NCBI GenBank assembly: GCA_945860295.1
Contig: CAMAQH010000008.1
Location: 1-64,000, forward strand
Length of the DNA: 64,000 nt
Source of the DNA: Prosthecobacter debontii
GTDB lineage: Bacteria > Verrucomicrobiota > Verrucomicrobiia > Verrucomicrobiales > Verrucomicrobiaceae
Reading direction: 5' to 3'
The notes beneath the pieces were generated by a model. The model did no database searches, was not told the origin of the DNA, and saw only the letters and a list, made by a program, of their open reading frames with translations. Of the stretch, positions 55,135-62,559 are shown in pieces. Numbering within the stretch: the first letter of the stretch is position 1; every line of letters starts with the position of its first letter. Made by a program: the position numbers and the translations under genes.

Positions 55135-55737
55135 TTAGACACGCTTGCTTTCGCGTCCGAGGGCGGTGCTGGCATCAGCATTCTGAAAATGTGCGATGCC
55201 GACGGCCAGTGCATCCGCGGCATCGGGTGGCGGCGTTTCCTTCAACCGCAGCATGGAGCGAATCATGAAAGCAACCTGATCCTTCTGCGCCGCGCCGCGT
55301 CCGACAGCAGCCTGCTTGACCTCACGCGGAGCATATTCATAAATGGCAAGTCCATACTCGGCGGCGGCGATGAGACAGGCGGCGCGCGCGGTGCCGAGCA
55401 CGATGGCGGTCTTGAAACTTTGCACAAAAATGGTGGCCTCGATAGCGCAAACTGTAGGTTTGTGCTCGCGGATGACATCGTTGAGTTGCTCACGAATGGC
55501 GACGAGGCAGCCTGAATGCAGCAACTCGGCTGGATTTGAGATGACCCCATAAGCGATAGCTTTCAGATCACGCCCATCCCTCTCCAAAACCGACCACCCA
55601 GTATTCCGCAATGCGGGGTCAATGGCAAGAACACGCTCAATGGTAGGCGCGCTTGCCACAACGCGGACAGCGCTGCTAGCCACTTTGGCTTTCTTTGCCA
55701 AAACGGCGGCTAGCTGACTGGCAGTAAGGCGTGCCAT
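55135..55737 (-). CDS. ruvC: Holliday-junction endonuclease RuvC
   Basis: A 200-residue RNase H-fold nuclease with the acidic residues in L-A-I-D-P-A-L-R-N-T-G-W, C-A-I-E-A-T-I-F and D-A-A-D-A-L-A-V. It is longer than typical RuvC (about 170) because of a 33-residue Ala/Val/Lys-rich N-terminal extension. It cuts Holliday junctions with RuvAB. A start about 33 codons later would give the canonical length, but no good ATG is there, so the extension is kept. Confidence 0.93.
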   Translation of the reverse strand: MARLTASQLAAVLAKKAKVASSAVRVVASAPTIERVLAIDPALRNTGWSVLERDGRDLKAIAYGVISNPAELLHSGCLVAIREQLNDVIREHKPTVCAIEATIFVQSFKTAIVLGTARAACLIAAAEYGLAIYEYAPREVKQAAVGRGAAQKDQVAFMIRSMLRLKETPPPDAADALAVGIAHFQNADASTALGRESKRV

Positions 55738-55743
55738 GCTGAC

Positions 55744-56235
55744 TTAATAACCGCACTTTTTCCTCGGCCGACTGCTCCAGCTTTCTCCGAGACGGAAAAG
55801 CTTATCGAGCGAAATGGCTCCTGAACCGAAAAGAAGAAGCGTGAAGGCAATTAATAGATACAGCCAGGCAGCCTCAATGTAGATGGCACCAGCCATGGGT
55901 GCCAGGATTAGAAAACCGATGACCACAGGCATTAAGATGACGGCAAACAAACGCGTGAGAAAGCCAGTGATCCAGGCAAACGCCACTGCTGTGACGACGA
56001 CTGCAACAGCAGGCGCGAGGAGCGTCGGCTGAGGCAAACCAGCATCACTAAAGGTCTTCACCCAGTCCCAGTTCTGCTCTTTCCAGATGAACTCATAGGC
56101 ACCCACTCCAGCGCTCCAGCCATGACGTGTCATGAGCATAAGACCAGCTCCGATTCTGAGGATGGCGATGGTTTTAAAAAAGCTGCTCCAAGGGTTTTGA
56201 TTGGTGGCTGGATTGCCACCGACGTAGTCGATCAT
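55744..56235 (-). CDS. DoxX-like integral membrane protein
   Basis: A 163-residue membrane protein with four hydrophobic segments (about 24-40, 72-92, 95-115, 120-140) and R-I-G-A-G-L-M-L-M-T-R-H-G at the first helix, the pattern of the DoxX family. Function is poorly defined; members have been linked to redox or thiol stress. It is cotranscribed or closely spaced with ruvC (6 bases) and the lipoprotein gene upstream. Confidence 0.8.
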   Translation of the reverse strand: MIDYVGGNPATNQNPWSSFFKTIAILRIGAGLMLMTRHGWSAGVGAYEFIWKEQNWDWVKTFSDAGLPQPTLLAPAVAVVVTAVAFAWITGFLTRLFAVILMPVVIGFLILAPMAGAIYIEAAWLYLLIAFTLLLFGSGAISLDKLFRLGESWSSRPRKKCGY

Positions 56236-56240
56236 GAAAA

Positions 56241-56945
56241 TTAGATGTCGGGAGAAAGTTCGATGATGTCGCCAGGCTCAGGCTCCTCTTGATCTGCATC
56301 GTCGAGGGTGGAAAAGTAATGGCGCACGCCCTCACGGATGAGATAAACGCCGTGCGAAGTGGAGCCAAGTTTGCGACCTCCAGAAACCGTGACGGCTTGC
56401 TTGATCTTCATTTGCTCCCAAGCAGGAATGAACTCGTCCTTTGGCACATCACCGCAAATGGAGACGACAGGCGTGTCCTCCACAGAAAGAATGTGGACAG
56501 TGACAGGACGAGTCAGGCGCAGTCCGATTCGGAAGGTAGCGGCGATCTCTTGAACGGCCTGTGGAAGAGTGCCGCCGCCGATTTTTGCACTGCCCACAGG
56601 ACCGAAGTCGATCACGCCTTTTGTGCCCACCATGAGCAGATTGTTGTAGATCCTTTTCGGTGAGCGCGCGCCCTCATAAACGTGGATGCGGATGGTGTGC
56701 CCATAGCCCAGCGTGCCGCGTGCGTTGAAAGGCATCTTCGGATCATCGACAACCACTTTATTGATGTCGGGCATCCCAGGAATGAGGTTCTTGATCTTCT
56801 TCAGTGTAGAAAAGCTGGGCAGAGATGGCAGAGATGGCCTGGGCAACTTGCTCAAATCAGGCGTAAAACGCTTCACGGTGGCGCAGGCGCTGAGGCAGAG
56901 GGCGGCGATCAGCACGGGTGGGACTGTTCTGAGAAAGCGTGACAT
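56241..56945 (-). CDS. Wza-like polysaccharide-export lipoprotein
   Basis: About 234 residues with a lipoprotein signal (L-C-L-S-A-C), then a Pro/Ser-rich spacer (L-P-R-P-S-L-P-S-L-P-S), and a polysaccharide-export-type domain (V-D-F-G-P-V-G-S-A-K-I-G-G-G-T-L near 115, then an SLBB-like V-S-I-C-G-D-V). It lacks a clear C-terminal outer-membrane helix. Probably periplasmic, outer-membrane anchored. The upstream ATG at 56990 is less likely as it would bury the signal peptide. Confidence 0.78.
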   Translation of the reverse strand: MSRFLRTVPPVLIAALCLSACATVKRFTPDLSKLPRPSLPSLPSFSTLKKIKNLIPGMPDINKVVVDDPKMPFNARGTLGYGHTIRIHVYEGARSPKRIYNNLLMVGTKGVIDFGPVGSAKIGGGTLPQAVQEIAATFRIGLRLTRPVTVHILSVEDTPVVSICGDVPKDEFIPAWEQMKIKQAVTVSGGRKLGSTSHGVYLIREGVRHYFSTLDDADQEEPEPGDIIELSPDI

Positions 56946-56994
56946 AGGGTTCAAAAAGATTCGCTCATCATGAATGACACGGGCCGACATGACA

Positions 56995-57020
56995 AGGCCA
57001 ACGTGACTCGACGTTGGCCT
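56995..57020. other. Perfect 10-bp hairpin between the small RHH operon and the export lipoprotein
   Basis: Arms AGGCCAACGT and ACGTTGGCCT are separated by GACTCG. On the minus strand it lies 24 bases past the stop of the 67-residue gene, but the T-rich run precedes instead of follows the stem, so it is not a textbook terminator in that direction. It could attenuate or protect transcript ends. Confidence 0.6.
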
Positions 57021-57044
57021 GATAAAAATCTCTGAGATAGAGAC

Positions 57045-57248
57045 TTATGCGGCGAGCTTCTGTTTGCCTTTAGCGACAAGTAGATCAGCGAGTTCGGGCA
57101 TGTAGCGCACGATTTCGTGAGCCATCATTTCCAGGCGCGTGTCTGATTTCCAGCCGCCCTTCATGCTCCTATCACGGTCATGAAGTTCCATGTTCATCAC
57201 GGTGGTAAACACTTGCGTGTCGCTTTGAAGTTCGAGTTGCGTCGGCAT
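57045..57248 (-). CDS. Small unknown protein, partner of the RHH protein
   Basis: A 67-residue protein with no TM segment; Met/Asp/Arg-rich in the middle (M-N-M-E-L-H-D-R-D-R-S-M-K-G-G-W) and an amphipathic C-terminal helix (M-A-H-E-I-V-R-Y-M-P-E-L-A-D-L-L). It starts 6 bases after the stop of the ribbon-helix-helix-like gene on the same strand. Family unknown to me; toxin-like features are not evident. Confidence 0.65.
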   Translation of the reverse strand: MPTQLELQSDTQVFTTVMNMELHDRDRSMKGGWKSDTRLEMMAHEIVRYMPELADLLVAKGKQKLAA

Positions 57249-57254
57249 GGTGAG

Positions 57255-57500
57255 CTATGAGGGTAGGGTGGTTGCTGCGGTGGACAGCACATCACCATTT
57301 TGAACAATGAATTTCCTTCGCGTCAGCGCCCCTTCCTTCAACTTCTGCTCCAGCGCCTGGCCGATGAGCAGACGAGCTGCCTCAGACGGGCTGCAGCCAT
57401 ACATGCCATCGGCGGTCAGGTCCTCCAGATACATCTTGATCTGTGGAGTGACTGCGATGGTCATGGTGACCGAGTCGAAGTTGTTGGTTGGACGCGCCAT
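57255..57500 (-). CDS. Ribbon-helix-helix-like DNA-binding protein
   Basis: An 81-residue protein starting with a beta-strand-like V-T-M-T-I-A-V-T-P-Q-I, then Y-L-E-D-L-T and S-P-S-E-A-A-R-L-L-I-G-Q-A-L-E, the strand-helix-helix pattern of CopG/Arc-type regulators. It is first of a two-gene operon and likely autoregulatory; an operator-like palindrome lies about 105 bases upstream (57605-57620). Confidence 0.68.
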   Translation of the reverse strand: MARPTNNFDSVTMTIAVTPQIKMYLEDLTADGMYGCSPSEAARLLIGQALEQKLKEGALTRRKFIVQNGDVLSTAATTLPS

Positions 57501-57604
57501 ATGTTAAAACAGGGATTAAATACCATTTAAACCGAGTTTACCCAAATGATCAAGATTGAATCAGTTTATTTCGAGGTTTTTACCCACTAAAAACCACCTG
57601 TTTA

Positions 57605-57620
57605 ATTAAGACATCTTAAT
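57605..57620. promoter_or_regulatory. Operator-like palindrome in an AT-rich divergent intergenic region
   Basis: ATTAAGA-CA-TCTTAAT is a perfect 7-bp inverted repeat with a 2-base spacer. It sits in the AT-rich gap (57501-57681) between the RHH operon (minus) and the DUF1080 gene (plus). Size and symmetry suit a dimeric RHH or HTH regulator. No -10/-35 boxes are assigned. Confidence 0.45.
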
Positions 57621-57681
57621 CATCTCGGGATTTTAGAGTCTTTGGATGGATTTCAGGGGCCACGTTCGTTTGGCTTGGCCC

Positions 57682-58356
57682 ATGAAAAACAGACTTCTCA
57701 TTTCCCTTCTCATCGCCCTTTCACTCACCACCCAGGCCGAAGACGGCTGGCAACAGTGGTTCAAGGACGGCCTCGGCGATGCCCAGATTGTCAGCGGCAG
57801 CGCCACTTATAAAGTCGAAAACGGCACCCTGATCGGCACGACAACTGATGGCAGCCCGAACTCGTTCCTCATGAAAGGCCCCTTCAAAGACTTCGAAATC
57901 CAGTTTGAAGTGAAGGTGGATGACCAACTCAATTCCGGAGTCCAAGTCCGTAGCCATTTGGCCAAAGAAGGTGATCCCGCCCCAGAAGGCAGCAAAGGCG
58001 ACAAACCACTACCTGCAGGCCGTCTCTTTGGACCCCAGTGTGAGATCGCCGTGAATGGCACTGCTGGCGACTTTTACGATGAGGCACGCCGCGGCACTTG
58101 GTGGAGTATCCTCACCAAAACCGAAGCCGTGCGTAGCGATGAAGCCAAAACTGCCTTCAAGAGGGGTGATTGGAATCTCTACCGCATCATCGTGCGGGGC
58201 GACCACTACCAGAGCTTCGTCAATGGTGTGAAAACAGCCGACTTTACTCAACCCGGCGATCCTGAAGGCAACATCGGCTTCCAAGTGCATGGCATTAAAA
58301 AGGGCGAAGGCCCTTACACCGTGTGCTGGAAAAATGTGAAGTTTAAAACACTCTAA
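57682..58356 (+). CDS. DUF1080-family secreted protein
   Basis: About 224 residues with a signal peptide (M-K-N-R-L-L-I...T-Q-A-E). DUF1080-type beta-sandwich pattern: W-Q-Q-W-F-K-D-G, F-E-I-Q-F-E-V-K-V-D-D-Q-L-N-S-G-V-Q-V-R-S, R-G-D-W-N-L-Y-R-I-I-V-R-G-D and the closing V-C-W-K-N-V-K-F-K. It is related in fold to the protein at 29364-30002. The frame extends back to 57646, but ATG 57682 gives the signal peptide. Confidence 0.9.
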   Translation: MKNRLLISLLIALSLTTQAEDGWQQWFKDGLGDAQIVSGSATYKVENGTLIGTTTDGSPNSFLMKGPFKDFEIQFEVKVDDQLNSGVQVRSHLAKEGDPAPEGSKGDKPLPAGRLFGPQCEIAVNGTAGDFYDEARRGTWWSILTKTEAVRSDEAKTAFKRGDWNLYRIIVRGDHYQSFVNGVKTADFTQPGDPEGNIGFQVHGIKKGEGPYTVCWKNVKFKTL

Positions 58357-58373
58357 ATCCCCACCGCAATCTA

Positions 58374-58407
58374 GCGGAGTCAGATCCCTTTCTGATTCCG
58401 CTTTTTT
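58374..58407 (+). terminator. Intrinsic terminator after the DUF1080 gene
   Basis: An 11-bp stem (GCGGAGTCAGA with TCTGATTCCGC, one G-U wobble in RNA) with a 6-base loop is followed by six T (58402-58407). It ends 16 bases before the cytidine deaminase start. Confidence 0.85.
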
Positions 58408-58423
58408 GTGCCATCATCAGACC

Positions 58424-58855
58424 ATGTCTGATCTACTCGCTCTCGCTCAAAAAGCCGCACTAGAGGCTTATGCGCCCTACTCGAAGTTTCAAGTCGGCTG
58501 CGCTTTACAGACAGTCAATGGCGGCATCTACACAGGATGCAATGTGGAGAACGCCAGCTACGGACTAACGATATGTGCCGAACGAAATACTATCTTTCAC
58601 GCTGTCGCGGAAGAGGGGCCACTCATGAAAATGGTGCGATTATTTGTGATCTGCCTCGGCCACGAGTTCCCACCCTGCGGTGCTTGCCGACAAGTCATCG
58701 CCGAGTTTTCCCTACCTGATGGCAGCACCGAAGTAACCTATCTCAGCGCAGGAAAACCCGTGACTCGAACCATCGCTGAACTACTGCCGGGGGCATTCAT
58801 CATCCCATCAAGAAAAAGCTGCTCCTCTTCCTACTCATCACCTGTCGCGCCCTAA
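58424..58855 (+). CDS. cdd: Cytidine deaminase
   Basis: About 143 residues. Zinc motifs C-A-E-R-N-T-I (with catalytic Glu) and P-C-G-A-C-R-Q-V, plus N-V-E-N-A-S-Y-G-L substrate pocket. Reaction: cytidine/deoxycytidine to uridine/deoxyuridine. The last about 20 residues (Ser-rich after L-L-P-G-A-F) are not conserved-looking and overlap a vestigial frame (58807-58971). A convergent nucleoside-type transporter follows, suggesting nucleoside salvage. Confidence 0.95.
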   Translation: MSDLLALAQKAALEAYAPYSKFQVGCALQTVNGGIYTGCNVENASYGLTICAERNTIFHAVAEEGPLMKMVRLFVICLGHEFPPCGACRQVIAEFSLPDGSTEVTYLSAGKPVTRTIAELLPGAFIIPSRKSCSSSYSSPVAP

Positions 58856-58971
58856 CTGCTGATCTTGTCAGCCATGCCGCCGCTTATCCGGGTGTGGGAG
58901 CGGCTGCGGCGATGATCAATGCGACACCTCAGCCGGAGCATCCAGATCCTGTGGAGGCCAGAAGGCGATGA
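58807..58971 (+). other. Vestigial secreted-protein start overlapping cdd and the transporter end
   Basis: A frame that begins with ATC (58807) instead of ATG reads K-K-K-L-L-L-F-L-L-I-T-C-R-A-L-T-A-D-L-V-S-H-A-A, a good signal-peptide pattern, then stops at TGA (58969-58971). It may be the 5' remnant of a gene whose start codon and body were lost, or chance coding of a hydrophobic run. Confidence 0.3.
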
Positions 58972-60232
58972 GAAGAATCACAGCAGCAGCGAAAGCACAT
59001 CCAGCGGGCAGCAGGAACAGACTCTTGAAGTCAGTGATGCCATTCTTGGTAAAGGTTTCTTGAATCAAATACGGGCACCAGGAATTCGCGATGAGAGCAC
59101 CGACACCAAGAATCACGACATTGAATAAACCCTGGGCACTGGAGCGCGCATCCTTGGGAAAACACTTGTCCACAAAGATGTAAACCGTGGCAAAAAAGAA
59201 GGCGTAGCAGATGCCATGCAGGATCTGCACAGTGATGATCATAGCGGCACTTCCAGGCATGTAGGCATAGACCAGGAAGCGTGCAGCATGGCCAAGTACG
59301 CCGATGATAAGTGTCCAGCGCCAGCCCAGATTTTTCAGCGTGGCCCCGAGGATGAACATGGTCAGGATCTCCGCCACCTGTCCCACACTCATCACTGGCA
59401 TGATCCAGTTTCCAGGAATGCCAACACCACCGAGTTCAGTCTTGGTTCCGAGGAAACTGCCAGTCCAGTTGAAGTAGCAGTTGTGAACAAATGAGTCCAT
59501 GAGAGCAACAATCCAGAGCACCAAAATGAAGGGATGCTTGAGGAATTTTAATGTTTGCAACCAAGCAAGTTTGCCTTCACCCGCAGCCGCAGGTTTTGCG
59601 GGTGTGTGAGGCAGTGTTAAACTGAAAAGCGCCAGCAAGATGGAAGCGGTGCCACTCACCACAAAAGTCCATTTGGTTGCCGCCTTGAGGGCTTCTCCAG
59701 TAAGACCATTGGCAAGCACTGCTCCGATCCAGTCCACGACACCCTTGGTGTTTGCAGCGTCCACTTTGGCCCAATCAACCAAGATGAATGTGAAGGGCCA
59801 TGCGGCGAGAATCCAACCGATGGTGCCACCCATGCGCACGATGCCAAACTCACGCGAGGCATCCTTCATATTCGCAAAGGCGATGCCATTCGTGATGGAG
59901 ATCGTCGGCACATAGAGCAAGCAGTGAATCATCATTAGCGTGAAGAACGAGGCGAAGTCAGTCACGAATCCGCAGCCCAAAATAGCAAGTCCTCCGACAA
60001 GGTGACTAAAAGCCAGAAAGCGCTCTGCCGCAAAATTACGGTCAGCAAACTGGTTGCTGAAAAACATCCCGACAATCGCTGCAATCGGAAAGGCGTTTAA
60101 AATCCAAGCCTGCTGAGATGCTGTGAATCCTAGACTCGGCAGATAGCCAAAGATCAGCGGCAACCAAGCCCCCCAGATGAAGAACTCGAGAACCATCATG
60201 ACGAAGAGTTTTTTGGCGGCAGGGGATTTCAT
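58916..60232 (-). CDS. MFS transporter, NupG-like nucleoside:proton symporter type
   Basis: About 438 residues, 12 predicted TM helices. The N-terminal F-F-I-W-G-A-W-L-P-L and G-I-V-R-M-G-G-T-I-G-W-I resemble the nucleoside:H+ symporter (NupG/XapB) branch. C-terminal V-Y-I-F-V-D-K-C-F-P fits too. It is convergent with cdd, so import and deamination of cytidine may be linked. The frame opens at 60271; ATG 60232 is the natural start. Confidence 0.85.
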   Translation of the reverse strand: MKSPAAKKLFVMMVLEFFIWGAWLPLIFGYLPSLGFTASQQAWILNAFPIAAIVGMFFSNQFADRNFAAERFLAFSHLVGGLAILGCGFVTDFASFFTLMMIHCLLYVPTISITNGIAFANMKDASREFGIVRMGGTIGWILAAWPFTFILVDWAKVDAANTKGVVDWIGAVLANGLTGEALKAATKWTFVVSGTASILLALFSLTLPHTPAKPAAAGEGKLAWLQTLKFLKHPFILVLWIVALMDSFVHNCYFNWTGSFLGTKTELGGVGIPGNWIMPVMSVGQVAEILTMFILGATLKNLGWRWTLIIGVLGHAARFLVYAYMPGSAAMIITVQILHGICYAFFFATVYIFVDKCFPKDARSSAQGLFNVVILGVGALIANSWCPYLIQETFTKNGITDFKSLFLLPAGCAFAAAVILLIAFWPPQDLDAPAEVSH

Positions 60233-60304
60233 AGAAGTGGCCAGGCTAGGGAGGTACGCGAAAGTTGGCAAGGTTTAACAGTATCAGTATAAAAATGCAC
60301 AGCC

Positions 60305-61348
60305 TTGCCACATCTCCGCCGAGTCGATAGTCTCGCGGACATTGATACCCATTTCAGCCGCCGCTCGTTTCTCCGCTCCTCTGCATCTCTGGCAGCACTC
60401 GCTGCCGCTCCGCGTCCGCTCTTTGCGGCACCCGAGGAGCCCGAGTCCATCGTGAAGCTGCTCTATGAATCGCTGAAGCCGGAGCAGCGGAAGGAGATAT
60501 GCTTTGCATGGGACTATGTGGACCCGTAGCGCGGGCTGCTGCGCACGCGGTTGGAAAACAACTGGCGCATCACCAAGCCCGCCATCAAGAGCGACTTCTA
60601 CACAGCCGATCAGCAGGCGATGATCCGCAGCATCTTCGAGGGCATCACGTCTCCTGAGTGGCACGGGCGCTTCGATAAGCAGCTCGATGACGACATTGGC
60701 GGCTTTGGCAACAAGCAGGGCATCGCCATCTTTGGCGAGCCGGGCAGCGGCAAGTTTGAGTTCGTGCTCAGCAGCCGGCACATGACACTGCGTTGTGATG
60801 GCGACAGCTCCGAGCATGTGGCCTTCGGCGGCCCGATTCTTTATGCTCATGAAGGCGATGCGCTATACGAAAAGCCTCATCACCCGCATAACGTCTTCTG
60901 GCATCAGGCGCTGGAGGCAAACAAGCTTTAGCGTGTGCTCGATGCCAAGCATCAGGCGCTTGCGCTCCTCACGCAGGAGATGCCGACCGAGGAACTCGTG
61001 GGCTTCAAAGGTAAGGACGGCAAGTTCCCCGGCTGTCCGGTGTCCGAGTTCGCCGCCGATCAGAAAGCGGAGCTTCAGCACATCCTCAACCACATGCTGG
61101 AGCCGTTTCGTAAAGCCGATCAAAACGAGGCGATGAAATGCCTCACCTCGCAGGGCGGGCTCGACCATTGCGGCCTCGCCTTCTATAAAGAGGGCGATCT
61201 CGGCAACGACGGCGTCAATGACAACTGGCGCATCGAAGGCCCATCCTTCGTCTGGTTCTTCCGCGGCACGCCGCATGTGCATGTCTGGATCAACGTGGCA
61301 GATGATCCGTCCGTGAAACTGAACTCGTATCAGAACTCAGTGATGTGA
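60305..61348 (+). pseudogene. DUF3500-family Tat-exported protein gene with two in-frame TAG codons
   Basis: One frame of 348 codons reads as a full DUF3500 protein: a Tat-type signal S-R-R-S-F-L-R-S-S-A-S-L-A-A-L, then S-L-K-P-E-Q-R-K-E-I-C-F-A-W-D-Y, R-L-E-N-N-W-R-I-T, H-M-T-L-R-C-D-G-D and W-F-F-R-G-T-P-H-V-H-V-W-I at the end. It is broken only by TAG at 60527-60529 and TAG at 60929-60931; no frameshift is seen. The start is also doubtful: only a TTG at 60305 lies before the Tat motif in this frame. Likely a young pseudogene; translational readthrough is the less likely alternative. Confidence 0.85.
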
Positions 61349-61767
61349 GGTGCAAAGCCTCATTTATAGGAAGAGCGTAGCCATACCCGCTCATCTCTTG
61401 GCGTGTGGATAACACCCAGCATCCTCAATCAATTTTCACGCGAACATTTGCAACCACATACTCGCTCCACCCACTTCAGACTAGCGGTCCCGGATAGACA
61501 TGCTGATTCTACGATTGACGCACAAATGAGCCTCTTAATCGAGCACCGTTCGTGTCAGGTTCACAGCCGTGCCAAATGATTCCTCACTCACGATTGGCAC
61601 ACAATAGCTTCGCTCATTTCGCCGACATGCGTCCTTGGGTGAACGATGATTTAGGGCCATTCCATGGGCGCGTCTTCCTAGTAGCCTTGCCCCTGGCTAC
61701 CGGAAGGCAGAGATCTCAAAAGTGCGTCGGCGTTGAAAAACGAACTGGAAAGCTCGTTCTACGGTTC
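61349..61767. other. Gene-free stretch of about 420 bases before the methyltransferase
   Basis: No convincing coding pattern. The methyltransferase frame is open from 61552, but the part before 61768 does not look like protein. Small inverted repeats (for example GTAGCC/GGCTAC near 61680-61700) are too short to assign. No tRNA cloverleaf recognised. Confidence 0.5.
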
Positions 61768-62559
61768 ATGCCCGAACAACGCGACTGGTACGACACGCCT
61801 CTCTATTACGACATCATCTTTGATGCAGACACGCCGAAGGAAGGTGCGTTTCTGGATGCCTTGCATGAGCGCTTCGGCCGCAGAGGCAAGTCACGGCAGA
61901 TGCTGGAGCCCGCCTGTGGCAGCGGGCGACTGGTTTTAGAGATGGCGCGACGCGGCTGGAAGGTCAGCGGCTTTGACGGCAATGCGCGGATGCTGGAATT
62001 CGCGGAAGAACGGCTGAAGCAAGAGTGCCTCAAGGCACGGCTCTGGGAAGATTGGATGCAGAGTTTTAAGTTGCCGGGCGTGCAGAGTTTTGACTTCGCC
62101 CATAGTCTGGTCAGCACTTTTAAATATTTGATCGCAGAGAAGGATGCAGTGGCTTGTCTTCAACGTGTCGCGGCTGCGCTAAAGCCTGGAGCCATCTTTG
62201 CTCTTGGCGTGCATTTGACCGACTACACCCAGACGAATGAAGATCATGAGCGATGGGTGGCTGAGCGTGATGGTATCCACGTCACCTGCAACACGCACAC
62301 CTGGCCCGCCGACCGCAAGAAGCGGTTGGAAGACATTCGCACGCGGCTGACAATCCGCGACAATGGCCGCGGTCATGTGCAGGAAACGCGCTGGCAGTTC
62401 CGCACCTACAACGCTACTCAAATGCGCGCGCTGCTGTGCAAAGTGCCAGCCTTTGAACTGCTGGCCTGCTACGATTTTACATATGACATCGAGTCACAAC
62501 GCGAGCTGGACGACAGCTACTCGGACGTGGTGATGGTGCTCAAAAAGGGAACGGACTGA
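61768..62559 (+). CDS. SAM-dependent class I methyltransferase
   Basis: About 263 residues. Y-D-I-I-F-D-A-D near the start, motif I L-E-P-A-C-G-S-G-R-L near 50, G-F-D-G-N-A-R-M-L acidic loop, then A-H-S-L-V-S-T-F-K-Y-L and the post-I helix. It resembles the SmtA/UbiE-like group; substrate unknown. The frame opens at 61552, but ATG 61768 matches the family start. It overlaps prfC by 20 bases tail to tail. Confidence 0.85.
   Translation: MPEQRDWYDTPLYYDIIFDADTPKEGAFLDALHERFGRRGKSRQMLEPACGSGRLVLEMARRGWKVSGFDGNARMLEFAEERLKQECLKARLWEDWMQSFKLPGVQSFDFAHSLVSTFKYLIAEKDAVACLQRVAAALKPGAIFALGVHLTDYTQTNEDHERWVAERDGIHVTCNTHTWPADRKKRLEDIRTRLTIRDNGRGHVQETRWQFRTYNATQMRALLCKVPAFELLACYDFTYDIESQRELDDSYSDVVMVLKKGTD

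Noticed and set aside
550-60931. Genome-wide reassignment of TAG
   Set aside because: Several intact genes end properly in TAG with the next gene correctly spaced, so TAG acts as a normal stop.
61349-61767. RNA gene or riboswitch in the gap before the methyltransferase
   Set aside because: Only short, unconvincing hairpins; no conserved motif recognised by eye.
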